NCBI GenBank assembly: GCA_031276475.1
Contig: JAISMZ010000068.1
Location: 1 to 14,076 of the forward strand
Length of the DNA: 14,076 bases
Reading direction: 5' to 3'
Origin: Coriobacteriales bacterium
GTDB lineage: Bacteria; Actinomycetota; Coriobacteriia; Coriobacteriales; UBA8131
Both the position numbers and the translations under genes were made by a program. Positions within the stretch are counted from its first letter, which is position 1. The number at the start of each line of letters is the position of its first letter. Below are positions 7,033 through 12,560 of this stretch, one piece after another. The notes beneath the pieces were generated by a model. It was given only the letters and a program-made list of their open reading frames with translations, had not been told where the DNA came from and did no database searches.

Positions 7033-8298
7033 CTAAGCTGGCACCGGTCGCACCGGCCTGCTTGCCAGCGTATCCCCTTTGGGGCTGGCCAGTTGCCGCT
7101 CAAATGCCCTGAATGCGTCAAGTGCTGCCGGTGCCTCAAAGGCGCGGTTACGTCTGGCCTGGCTCAAAGGCCTGGCGATCCCCGCCTCTACCAGGTGCTC
7201 GACGGCCAGATTCAGCGACTGGTAGCTCAGCCCCAGTGCCGAAGCAGCCGATTTAACCGTGAACAGCGGCATACCAACGAGGCTTGAGAGCAGCCGGTCC
7301 AGCGCTGAGTTGCGCCTCACGCTGCCCAGGCTGCTGCGCCAGGTGGCCTCCAGGCGGGCGGCCTGCTGCGAAAACCTGCGCACTTCTCCACAGGCCCTTA
7401 TGCAGCAGCCGGCAAAAAAGGAGAGCCAGTCGTTGATGTTTTCGCGGGCGCACTCGTCGGGCTGTTCGCCGGCAAAGCGAAGGCTGTTCAGCCCCCCGAT
7501 GTAGCTCTCGGACAGGGTTGAAAGGATCAGCGAGACGGGCGGGACGGCCGAGGCGACAAGCCCCCTGCGGCGCAGCAGCAGCTGGATAAGTGCCCTGCCG
7601 GCGCGCCCGTTGCCGTCTACAAAAGGATGGATGGTCTCAAATTGCGCGTGGGCGAGCGCGGCCTGCTGCACGGGCGAGACGTCAGTCCGGTTGCAGTAGG
7701 CAACCAGATCCTCAAGCAGGGGCATCACGAACTGCGGCGCCGGTGGGATATGCCGCGCGCCGAGCGGGTTATAGGAGTTGCCCCCGATCCAGTTCTGGAC
7801 GCTGCGCACGCGGCCTGCGTACTCGGCAAGATGGGTCCCAGCAAGCAGGGCGTGGTGGATGTTGAGAAGGTTGGGCAGGGTCATCTCGGCGGCGGCCGTC
7901 GCGCTCTTTAAGGCGATGCGCAAAGCCTCGATGTTGCCAACGATCTCTGCGGCGGTCTCGTCTGCCTTGAATGTCTGCGGCTCACTCTCGTTGATCTCAG
8001 CCTGCAGCAGCCGTTTGCAGCCAAGACGGAGCCCCTCGATGAAAGACGAGGATATCGCCTCGGCACGCAGCAGGAACCTCGACAGTCCGTCGATGCTGCT
8101 TAGCGGCCCGGCCAGAACAGCCGTCTCAAGCAACGCCTGTTGCGCCTGCCCGATGTCCGCCACGACATCGCTGCTCAGTTGCAGTTCCAAAACGGACAGC
8201 TTGGTCGGCACGTAAAACCGGTAGGCACCGCTCCTTCGCTCTGCCCGGGTCTGGCCCGCGCCTTCGCTTGTCCAGTACGCATCGTGATAGCAACCCAT
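7033..8298 (-). CDS. fic: Fic family protein adenylyltransferase with C-terminal winged helix
   Basis: 421 residues. The Fic motif HPFVDGNGRAGR lies at 224-235, with the catalytic His at 224 and the anion-hole GNGR intact. IGGNSYNPLGARHIPPAP (171-188) is the target-binding flap region. SSFIEG at 84-89 fits the (S/T)xxxE(G/N) inhibitory helix of N-terminally regulated (class II) Fic proteins, with Glu88 the expected ATP-blocking residue. Residues 331-390 look like a winged helix-turn-helix (FTVKSAASALGLSYQSLNLAVEHL region), common in this Fic_N/Fic/wHTH layout. Such enzymes transfer AMP from ATP to hydroxyl side chains of target proteins. The target cannot be told, though the wHTH suggests DNA binding or autoregulation. 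AAGGAAAGG lies about 7 nt before the ATG. No partner antitoxin gene is evident. Confidence 0.92.
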   Translation of the reverse strand: MGCYHDAYWTSEGAGQTRAERRSGAYRFYVPTKLSVLELQLSSDVVADIGQAQQALLETAVLAGPLSSIDGLSRFLLRAEAISSSFIEGLRLGCKRLLQAEINESEPQTFKADETAAEIVGNIEALRIALKSATAAAEMTLPNLLNIHHALLAGTHLAEYAGRVRSVQNWIGGNSYNPLGARHIPPAPQFVMPLLEDLVAYCNRTDVSPVQQAALAHAQFETIHPFVDGNGRAGRALIQLLLRRRGLVASAVPPVSLILSTLSESYIGGLNSLRFAGEQPDECARENINDWLSFFAGCCIRACGEVRRFSQQAARLEATWRSSLGSVRRNSALDRLLSSLVGMPLFTVKSAASALGLSYQSLNLAVEHLVEAGIARPLSQARRNRAFEAPAALDAFRAFERQLASPKGDTLASRPVRPVPA

Positions 8299-8317
8299 AG
8301 TAACGCCTTTCCTTATT

Positions 8318-8330
8318 CAAGGTTATTATA
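8318..8330 (-). promoter_or_regulatory. -10 box for fic
   Basis: On the minus strand a perfect TATAAT lies at 8330-8325, 26 nt before the fic ATG, so transcription would start near 8318 and leave a short leader holding the AAGGAAAGG ribosome binding site. No good -35 sits at 16-18 bp. A TTGACT at 8364-8359 is too far away (28 bp). A moderate or activator-dependent promoter is likely. Confidence 0.45.
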
Positions 8331-8335
8331 CAACA

Positions 8336-8443
8336 TTAAATAAGCTCTTGGCTTGGGAAGTCAAGCTGAATGCGGTCGCTCCTGCCGCTGCCTTCCATGA
8401 AGGGGTGGGCATTCAGCCATATGCCTCTATGCCGCGCCCGAAT
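8336..8443 (-). pseudogene. remnant of a second Fic protein (active-site segment only)
   Basis: Minus-strand frame read from 8443 down to the TAA at 8336-8338. It is 35 codons long, with the piece RGIWLNAHPFMEGSGRSDRI in its centre. This matches the catalytic loop of the short Fic toxin-type proteins (AHPFMEGNGRSTRIWLDL), with Asn to Ser in the GNGR loop. There is no start, no upstream Fic helices and no downstream part, so it is a scrap of a decayed gene. It is not a duplicate of the neighbouring intact fic, whose loop reads HPFVDGNGRAGR, so it derives from a different Fic subfamily. It overlaps the end of the DUF4143 remnant by a few bases. Confidence 0.6.
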
Positions 8444-8699
8444 TTACTCCATCGCCGTGACTTTCTCTTCGATGAAGGCGATTCTTTCTTTTCTCTTTAT
8501 CTTGCGCTGATTGTACCACCTGCCCCGCCAGGTAAAGCGGCATATTCACAACCGCCCCGCTCTCACGGTAGGACAGCAAGGAGAGCTTGTAGGCGCGTGC
8601 GGGCCGGTACTTCTCGCGGTAGGCGCGCAGGTTCAATTTCTCCTTATCAATTTATGCGAATTCCAGCAATTTCTCCTTATGGATTTTTGTGAATTGTAG
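8427..8699 (-). pseudogene. remnant of a DUF4143 ATPase C-terminus
   Basis: Minus-strand frame. The piece NLRAYREKYRPARAYKLSLL, followed by SYRESGAVVNMPLYL, matches the extreme C-terminus of AAA+/DUF4143 proteins (NLKxYxxKYxPxxxxRxSLxxY...NxPLY). The frame goes on upstream to about 8699 but is broken by a TAA within a duplicated 11-codon unit. No AAA+ or main DUF4143 region precedes it: beyond 8700 lie about 120 bp of unrecognised sequence and then the ABC operon. The tail beyond LYL, down to the stop at 8427, is not like the family and probably reads out of the original gene. This differs from the DUF4143 gene at 1-470, which ends in LPIYMGFCL. Confidence 0.6.
8634..8699 (-). repeat. two-copy 33-bp tandem repeat
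   Basis: Units 8634-8666 and 8667-8699 match at 27 of 33 positions, including an identical 14-bp CAATTTCTCCTTAT block. The period is 11 codons. On the minus strand the units read as LQFTKIHKEKL and LEFA-stop-IDKEKL. Each unit contains ATAAGGAG, which resembles a ribosome binding site by chance or by decay. There are only two copies and no spacers, so this is not CRISPR. Confidence 0.7.
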
Positions 8700-8805
8700 C
8701 AGAGAGACGCAAGGACGCCCCTGGGCGCGGGCAAAACGGGGTCATTCCGCTCTCACTGCCCGCATGTTGCTGCGGTGGTTAACGGTTGGCGCCTGATGGC
8801 AACGG

Positions 8806-8826
8806 TCACGCTGTCTGGCAGCGTCA
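8806..8826 (-). terminator. weak hairpin at the end of the ABC operon
   Basis: A 6-bp perfect stem (ACGCTG/CAGCGT, 5-nt loop) lies at 8808-8824, extendable by GGT/ACC with a bulge. It overlaps the stop codon of the ATPase gene. No T-run follows on the minus strand, so intrinsic termination is doubtful. The rest of 8700-8823 holds nothing recognised. Confidence 0.25.
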
Positions 8827-9567
8827 ACCGCGGCTTACAGAGCCGTTGCAATGCGCCAGATTACCGCGACCGGTCAGGCTGATCACCTCTGCGCCCATCG
8901 CCTCAGCCTCAGACAGGTCGTGAGTGACCAGCAAAACGGTCTTACCCTGAGCTTGTTGGCGGGTATAGTGGATAACGGTCTGCCTGGCCTGAGCATCTAG
9001 ACCTTTGAATGGCTCGTCCAGTATCAACAGGTCGTAGCTGGACACCAGGGCGCGGACAAGGGCGACGCGTCGGCTTTGTCCGCCCGAAAGCTCGCGCACC
9101 GGCTGATGCTCGCAGCCCTTGAGTCCGACCTGTGCGAGGGCGTCGCAGATCAGCCGGTGGGCCTCGCTGCGCCTGTCTGCCCGGCTACGGCGTAACCACG
9201 CAGGCCGGCTCGAGTCAGCGCGTCCGTCCTCCCCAACGGCCACAGCCTCATCAACAGCCCCGCCTTTCTCCACAGCCCTGACCGAAGCACTGCCGGCTAC
9301 CAACATACAGTTAGCCAGGGCACTGAGGTCGGGGCAGAGGCGATCCTCCTGAAAAACCGCGCTGATGCGAGCGCGCTGCGGCCACCTGATAACACCGCTG
9401 TCGGGCTCCTCCAAAGACATCAGAATGCGCAACAAGGTGGTCTTACCGCACCCGGACGGACCAAAGAGGCAGATACAGCGGCCCACGGGGACTGCACAGG
9501 AGAAATCGGCGAGCACCGGTCTGCCACCGAAGGACTTGCTCAAAGAGCAGATCTCCAACGCCATCAT
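8824..9567 (-). CDS. ABC importer ATPase (SsuB/TauB/NMT1-type)
   Basis: 247 residues from the ATG at 9567, which overlaps the permease stop by 4 bp (ATGA) and has GGAG 5 nt upstream. The frame is open to a TTG at 9591 but that has no ribosome binding site. All ABC motifs are present: Walker A GPSGCGKTT (36-44), Q-loop VFQEDRL (71-77), signature LSGGQ (160-164), Walker B LLILDEP (180-186) and H-loop VTHD (214-217). Such subunits hydrolyse ATP to drive the permease at the inner face of the membrane. A charged, low-complexity insert of about 45 residues (about 92-136) sits between Q-loop and signature, where family members usually have a short helical stretch. It is the last gene of the minus-strand operon. 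The substrate class follows the SBP and permease and is not known. Confidence 0.9.
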   Translation of the reverse strand: MMALEICSLSKSFGGRPVLADFSCAVPVGRCICLFGPSGCGKTTLLRILMSLEEPDSGVIRWPQRARISAVFQEDRLCPDLSALANCMLVAGSASVRAVEKGGAVDEAVAVGEDGRADSSRPAWLRRSRADRRSEAHRLICDALAQVGLKGCEHQPVRELSGGQSRRVALVRALVSSYDLLILDEPFKGLDAQARQTVIHYTRQQAQGKTVLLVTHDLSEAEAMGAEVISLTGRGNLAHCNGSVSRG

Positions 9568-10319
9568 ATCTGCTCCAAACGCTTCGCGCAAAGCCGGATC
9601 AGCTCCATGAACAGTTTCTCAAACACCAGGCTGACCAGGATGATCACCAGCGTCCAGGCAAAGATGTCTGCGGTGCTCAGATAGAGCTTGGCGTTATAGA
9701 GCATCTCGCCCAATGAGCCGTCCGGCAGCCCGATGATCTCGGCCGCAACGCCTGCCTTCCAAGCCATCCCCAATGCAACCGAGCAGCCACTGACGAAAAA
9801 CGGCAGCACCTGCGAGAGGTAGATATAGCGCACCCGACGCAGCCGGCTGATGCGAAAGACATCGGCCATTTCCAGCAGTTGCGGATCGGTTCGCTGGATG
9901 CCCTTGAGGACATTGACGTAGAGGATCGGCAACACCATTAAAAATGCGATGATCACGGCCAGGTTGGCGGAAGCCACCCAGATTAGAATCAGGACGATGA
10001 ATGAAGCCACCGGGATCGATTTTATCGTTAGTACGAGCGGCTCCAACAGCTCCCGGAGCAATCCGAAGCGGCTGGCCGCAATAGCCGCTGCGACCGCAGC
10101 GCTCACGCCCAGGACAAACCCCGCGACGATGCGCGCGAAGGACTGCGCGACGGTCAGCCAAAAATCCGACGTCAGGGCAAGCCCGCCGAGGCGCTCCAAC
10201 ACACGCAAGGGCGAGACCAGGATCAGGTCGTTGGCAATGCCGGCGCTGGCCACCGCCCAAACCACCAGCCAGAAGGCGACGGCGGCCAGCTTTCGCACGG
10301 TCTTTTGCACCCTGGGCAT
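9564..10319 (-). CDS. ABC importer permease (SsuC/TauC-type, BPD_transp_1)
   Basis: 251 residues with about six membrane helices: near the N-terminus (AVAFWLVVWAVASAG region), around 63-85, 95-112, 115-135, 165-190 and 220-240. The cytoplasmic EAA-type coupling loop is recognisable as EMADVFRISRLRRVRYIYLS (about 145-164), with family-typical residues in place of the classical EAA. The length and layout match the SsuC/TauC/ThiX-like permeases, which pair with NMT1-type binding proteins. It starts 8 nt after the SBP stop and overlaps the ATPase start by 4 bp, so the three are one translationally linked unit. The ribosome binding site is weak (TAGG in the preceding stop region), which suggests coupling to the SBP gene. 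Confidence 0.92.
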   Translation of the reverse strand: MPRVQKTVRKLAAVAFWLVVWAVASAGIANDLILVSPLRVLERLGGLALTSDFWLTVAQSFARIVAGFVLGVSAAVAAAIAASRFGLLRELLEPLVLTIKSIPVASFIVLILIWVASANLAVIIAFLMVLPILYVNVLKGIQRTDPQLLEMADVFRISRLRRVRYIYLSQVLPFFVSGCSVALGMAWKAGVAAEIIGLPDGSLGEMLYNAKLYLSTADIFAWTLVIILVSLVFEKLFMELIRLCAKRLEQI

Positions 10320-10327
10320 CGCCGAAC

Positions 10328-11482
10328 CTACTGCTTGTAGTAAAAATCGTCATCCGGGAGGGTGCCACCCACAGTCTTCGGATTCTGCTCGTAGAGCACT
10401 TGCAGGTAGCCGCCCAGCACTGCCTGCATCTCAGGGCCGGCGATAAAGACGATGTTGCACTTTGGCAGAGCCGCCTTGGCAACTTCAGCCGTCACGATGT
10501 CATAGGAGCCCACAAGTGTGGCCGCTGCGTCAACGTCGCTGTTCACAAACTCCACAGATTCCTGATAGCGGGCGAGGAAGTCGGCTACGGCTTCTGGGTG
10601 TTCTTTGGCAAACTCACTGCGGACAATTGTCGCACCGGTTACCAGGGCGGAGCCATCGGCAATCCTGGCCCACTCCTGATTGAGGTCCAAGGCGACGCGC
10701 AGGTTGGCGTTTTGTACCTGTACCGTTGTGACAAAAGGCTGCGGCAGCATGGCGACACCGTTGGGATTGGAGGCCAGGGCGGCAACAACGGCAGAGTGCT
10801 CCGGCAGCCACTCGATGGTCACGTCTGTGCCGGGCACGAGCTGGTTTTTCTCCAAAATGTAATTAAGAGCGTATTCCGGCGTCGCGCCCTTGCCGCTGGC
10901 GTAAATGGTCTTGCCTCGGAGCTGCTCCACAGACGTTACGCTGTCTCCGTCCTCAAGCAGGTAGAGTACGCCCAAAGTGTTGATGGTCAGAGCCTTTACG
11001 CCGCCTTGGGTATTGTTATAGAGAACGGCGGCGACATTGGCTGGCACAGCCGCGATGTCTGCGTCGCCCTTGGCAATGGCTGCGGTTACCTCGTCGGGAG
11101 CGGCCACTATCGAGTACGAGAAGTCGTTGCTGGTTACCTCGCCGGCGTCAACAGCGCTGAAGAAGTCCACCAGGCCCATGGCCGTGGGGCCTTTCAGCGC
11201 CAAGACTTTGACGGCAACGGGATCTGCCGAGGGTACCTCAGTGGCTGACGACGCCGACGCAGCTGACGCCGCGTCGGCGGCAGGCTGGTTTTGTGCGGAG
11301 CAGCCGCTGAGCGCCAGCCCTGCGGCCAGTAGCAACGCCAAGAGCATCATGCTTAAGTTTTGCCGGACTGTCGCGGCCGTTGGGGCGCCAGCGGCGGCCG
11401 TCAGACCACCCGCAGCCTCCGAGCCGCCCTGAGCCGCCGATAACCCATTGGTAGGACTTGCTGCGATCTTCATTTTCTGCAT
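10328..11482 (-). CDS. ABC importer substrate-binding lipoprotein (NMT1/SsuA-like)
   Basis: 384 residues from the ATG at 11482, with AAAGGA about 7 nt upstream. The frame is open to an ATG at 11557 that overlaps the regulator stop but lacks a ribosome binding site. A hydrophobic segment MMLLALLLAAGLALSGC (45-61) ends in a lipobox with the acylated Cys at 61. It is preceded by an unusually long Ala/Gly/Ser-rich n-region of about 44 residues and followed by an Ala/Ser-rich linker. The mature part has VLALKGPTAMGLVDFF (93-108), DADIAAVPANVAAVLYNN, and a bilobed periplasmic-binding-fold layout as in NMT1/SsuA-like proteins. It would present the ligand to the permease encoded next. The KGPTxMGL-type binding proteins have no ligand that I can name: sulfonate, thiamine precursor, metal complex or cofactor remain open. 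Confidence 0.88.
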   Translation of the reverse strand: MQKMKIAASPTNGLSAAQGGSEAAGGLTAAAGAPTAATVRQNLSMMLLALLLAAGLALSGCSAQNQPAADAASAASASSATEVPSADPVAVKVLALKGPTAMGLVDFFSAVDAGEVTSNDFSYSIVAAPDEVTAAIAKGDADIAAVPANVAAVLYNNTQGGVKALTINTLGVLYLLEDGDSVTSVEQLRGKTIYASGKGATPEYALNYILEKNQLVPGTDVTIEWLPEHSAVVAALASNPNGVAMLPQPFVTTVQVQNANLRVALDLNQEWARIADGSALVTGATIVRSEFAKEHPEAVADFLARYQESVEFVNSDVDAAATLVGSYDIVTAEVAKAALPKCNIVFIAGPEMQAVLGGYLQVLYEQNPKTVGGTLPDDDFYYKQ

Positions 11483-11549
11483 TTCCCTGTCCTTTCTCTT
11501 CCCTGTCTCTGTCTGCCTTACCTGTCCTGTCTGTTCTTCTACAGACGGC

Positions 11550-12272
11550 CTACCCATCTTGCAGAGCCGACTGCTTTAAAACCTGGGGATTGAGGATCCT
11601 GATACGCTGCTTCTCGGTGACGATGGCGCCAAGCTCTTTGAGGCGGCTCAGCTCCCGATAGAGGGACGCCCTGCTGACTCCTAGCTGGCTTGCCAACTCC
11701 TCCTTGGTCACCTCCAGATCGACATACTGCCGCCCAGCTTCACGCTCCAGCAGATAACCGCTGAGCTTGCCGCTGGCAAAATGCATGCTCAACTGCTCGA
11801 TCCGCTGGAGTAGAAAGCCGGTCTTGCGGCTGTAGAGACGCAAGAAGCGGTTGGCCAGCCGCAGATCGCGGGTCAAGGCCTCGCGCAGCACCTGCTTTGC
11901 AAAGAAGAGCACTGTTGAGCGCTCACGGCATTTGAGGACGGTGTTGATGCCAGGCTCCAGATCCTCGCCCTTATCCAGATCCCCACTTGGATCTTCCGCT
12001 CCAAAAAGATTGGCTATACCAAAGCAGTCGCCGGCACAAAGCCGGTTCAGACAGACCTCGTGGCCGTCAACAGCTACGCAGTAGACATCAAAGCAACCAC
12101 TGACTATCAGGCCACAGGCCGGCTTGCCGCCCAGGCTGTCGCTGGTCAGCTGCCCACGCCTGAAGCTTTGCAACGCCGCGTTGCTGGCGTTTAACTCCAG
12201 GCCGTCAAGCAGCACGGAGGAGGCCGCCGCCGTTTTGATCCTATCGCTTGTCTTGCTCTGCATTGTTCTCAC
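11550..12272 (-). CDS. Crp/Fnr family transcriptional regulator, Cys-rich sensor domain
   Basis: 240 residues from the GTG at 12272, with TTAGGA 10 nt upstream; an ATG at 12263 is the alternative. Residues 20-130 form the cNMP-binding beta-roll type sensor domain, including GDCFGIANLF (81-90). A dimer helix spans about 135-165, and the HTH_Crp domain spans 186-228, with recognition helix SRASLYRELSRL (200-211). Against E. coli CRP, Arg180 and Arg185 are kept (R201, R206) but Glu181 is Ala202. Seven cysteines lie in the sensor domain (53, 60, 65, 74, 79, 83, 115), suggesting redox, metal or Fe-S sensing rather than cAMP. The CRP phosphate-binding signature is not seen. It is the first gene of the importer operon and divergent from the GTPase-ABC gene. 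The dyads at 12442-12498 are its likely sites. Confidence 0.9.
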   Translation of the reverse strand: MRTMQSKTSDRIKTAAASSVLLDGLELNASNAALQSFRRGQLTSDSLGGKPACGLIVSGCFDVYCVAVDGHEVCLNRLCAGDCFGIANLFGAEDPSGDLDKGEDLEPGINTVLKCRERSTVLFFAKQVLREALTRDLRLANRFLRLYSRKTGFLLQRIEQLSMHFASGKLSGYLLEREAGRQYVDLEVTKEELASQLGVSRASLYRELSRLKELGAIVTEKQRIRILNPQVLKQSALQDG

Positions 12273-12340
12273 AGTAATGTATTCCTAAATGTTGAAGACC
12301 TCTGGCTGCCGACACCGGAATGGCCGGCTCGACAATGGTA

Positions 12341-12362
12341 TAAGTTAGAAATTTATAACTTA
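12341..12362. promoter_or_regulatory. 22-bp near-perfect palindrome upstream of the regulator
   Basis: Arms TAAGTTA and TAACTTA flank an AAATTT core. 20 of 22 positions are self-complementary, with one mismatched pair. It is 22 bp like CRP/FNR sites but has a different sequence from the TGTCT dyads at 12442-12498. The AT-rich run (minus strand TTATAAA, then TAACTTATACC) overlaps plausible -10 elements of the regulator promoter, with a TTGCTC at about 12370 as a possible -35 (17 bp before TAACTT). It is likely an operator overlapping the promoter of the minus-strand operon. Confidence 0.5.
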
Positions 12363-12386
12363 CTGAGCAAAGAGTTTACACAAGAT

Positions 12387-12442
12387 AACCCTTCTTGGCA
12401 ACCGCCTTTGGGTCAGTGACAGACGCCAAGGGAAGGGTTTTT
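12387..12442 (+). terminator. long stem-loop followed by T5 in the divergent region
   Basis: The left arm is AACCCTTCTTGGC (12387-12399) and the right arm GCCAAGGGAAGGGTT (12425-12439). The two pair with a 2-nt bulge, and TTTTT lies at 12438-12442. The 25-nt loop could fold further (GTC-AGT-GAC at 12412-12420). In the plus direction this has the form of an intrinsic terminator or attenuator. No plus-strand gene lies just upstream, so it would act as an attenuator on a long leader of the GTPase-ABC gene, or as an insulator. It matches no riboswitch class I can name. Confidence 0.4.
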
Positions 12443-12457
12443 GTCTCATCTGAGATA
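12442..12457. promoter_or_regulatory. CRP-architecture operator 1 (distal)
   Basis: TGTCT-CATCTG-AGATA follows the 5-6-5 layout of CRP sites with a changed half-site. The inner 14 bp GTCTCATCTGAGAT is an inverted repeat with one mismatched pair. Its centre, 12449.5, is 41 bp from the centre of operator 2 and at about -82.5 from the predicted start site. Confidence 0.6.
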
Positions 12458-12482
12458 GGGCGGCGCGATGATTTTGCGCCAG

Positions 12483-12498
12483 TGTCTCACCTGAGACG
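12483..12498. promoter_or_regulatory. CRP-architecture operator 2 (proximal)
   Basis: TGTCT-CACCTG-AGACG contains perfect 6-bp arms GTCTCA/TGAGAC around CC. Its centre, 12490.5, lies at about -41.5 from the start site predicted by the -10 box at 12520, the usual position for class II activation by Crp/Fnr proteins. Confidence 0.65.
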
Positions 12499-12519
12499 GT
12501 TTTTCGTCTGACATTGCGC

Positions 12520-12532
12520 TAGATTTAGTAAC
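12520..12532 (+). promoter_or_regulatory. predicted activator-dependent promoter of the GTPase-ABC gene
   Basis: TAGATT at 12520-12525 (4 of 6 consensus bases) would place transcription start near 12531-12532. There is no consensus -35 box; operator 2 covers that region instead, which is typical of class II Crp/Fnr-activated promoters. The leader of about 30 nt contains AGAGGAG (12541-12547) and AGGCAAGGAT (12551-12560) before the ATG at 12561. Confidence 0.5.
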
Positions 12533-12560
12533 CGTCATACAGAGGAGAACAGGCAAGGAT

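Noticed and set aside
8359..8364. TTGACT (minus strand) as the -35 box of the fic promoter
   Set aside because: The spacing to the TATAAT is 28 bp, far outside the 16-19 bp range.
8447..8530. A third minus-strand frame between the two remnants reading a Lys/Arg/Glu-rich peptide containing IAFIEEKVTAME
   Set aside because: It is about 28 codons without a start or ribosome binding site and has no recognisable family; it may be further debris but cannot be supported.
8634..8699. Tandem 33-bp repeats as a CRISPR array
   Set aside because: There are only two adjacent, imperfect units without spacers and no cas genes in the window.
9694..10482. 262-codon minus-strand frame overlapping the permease
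   Set aside because: It is a shifted frame of the permease and SBP genes; the Arg/Gly-rich translation lacks membrane helices and motifs.
10400..11248. 282-codon plus-strand frame opposite the substrate-binding protein gene
   Set aside because: It is antisense to a lipoprotein gene with a clear lipobox and SBP motifs; long antisense frames are common in GC-rich genes.
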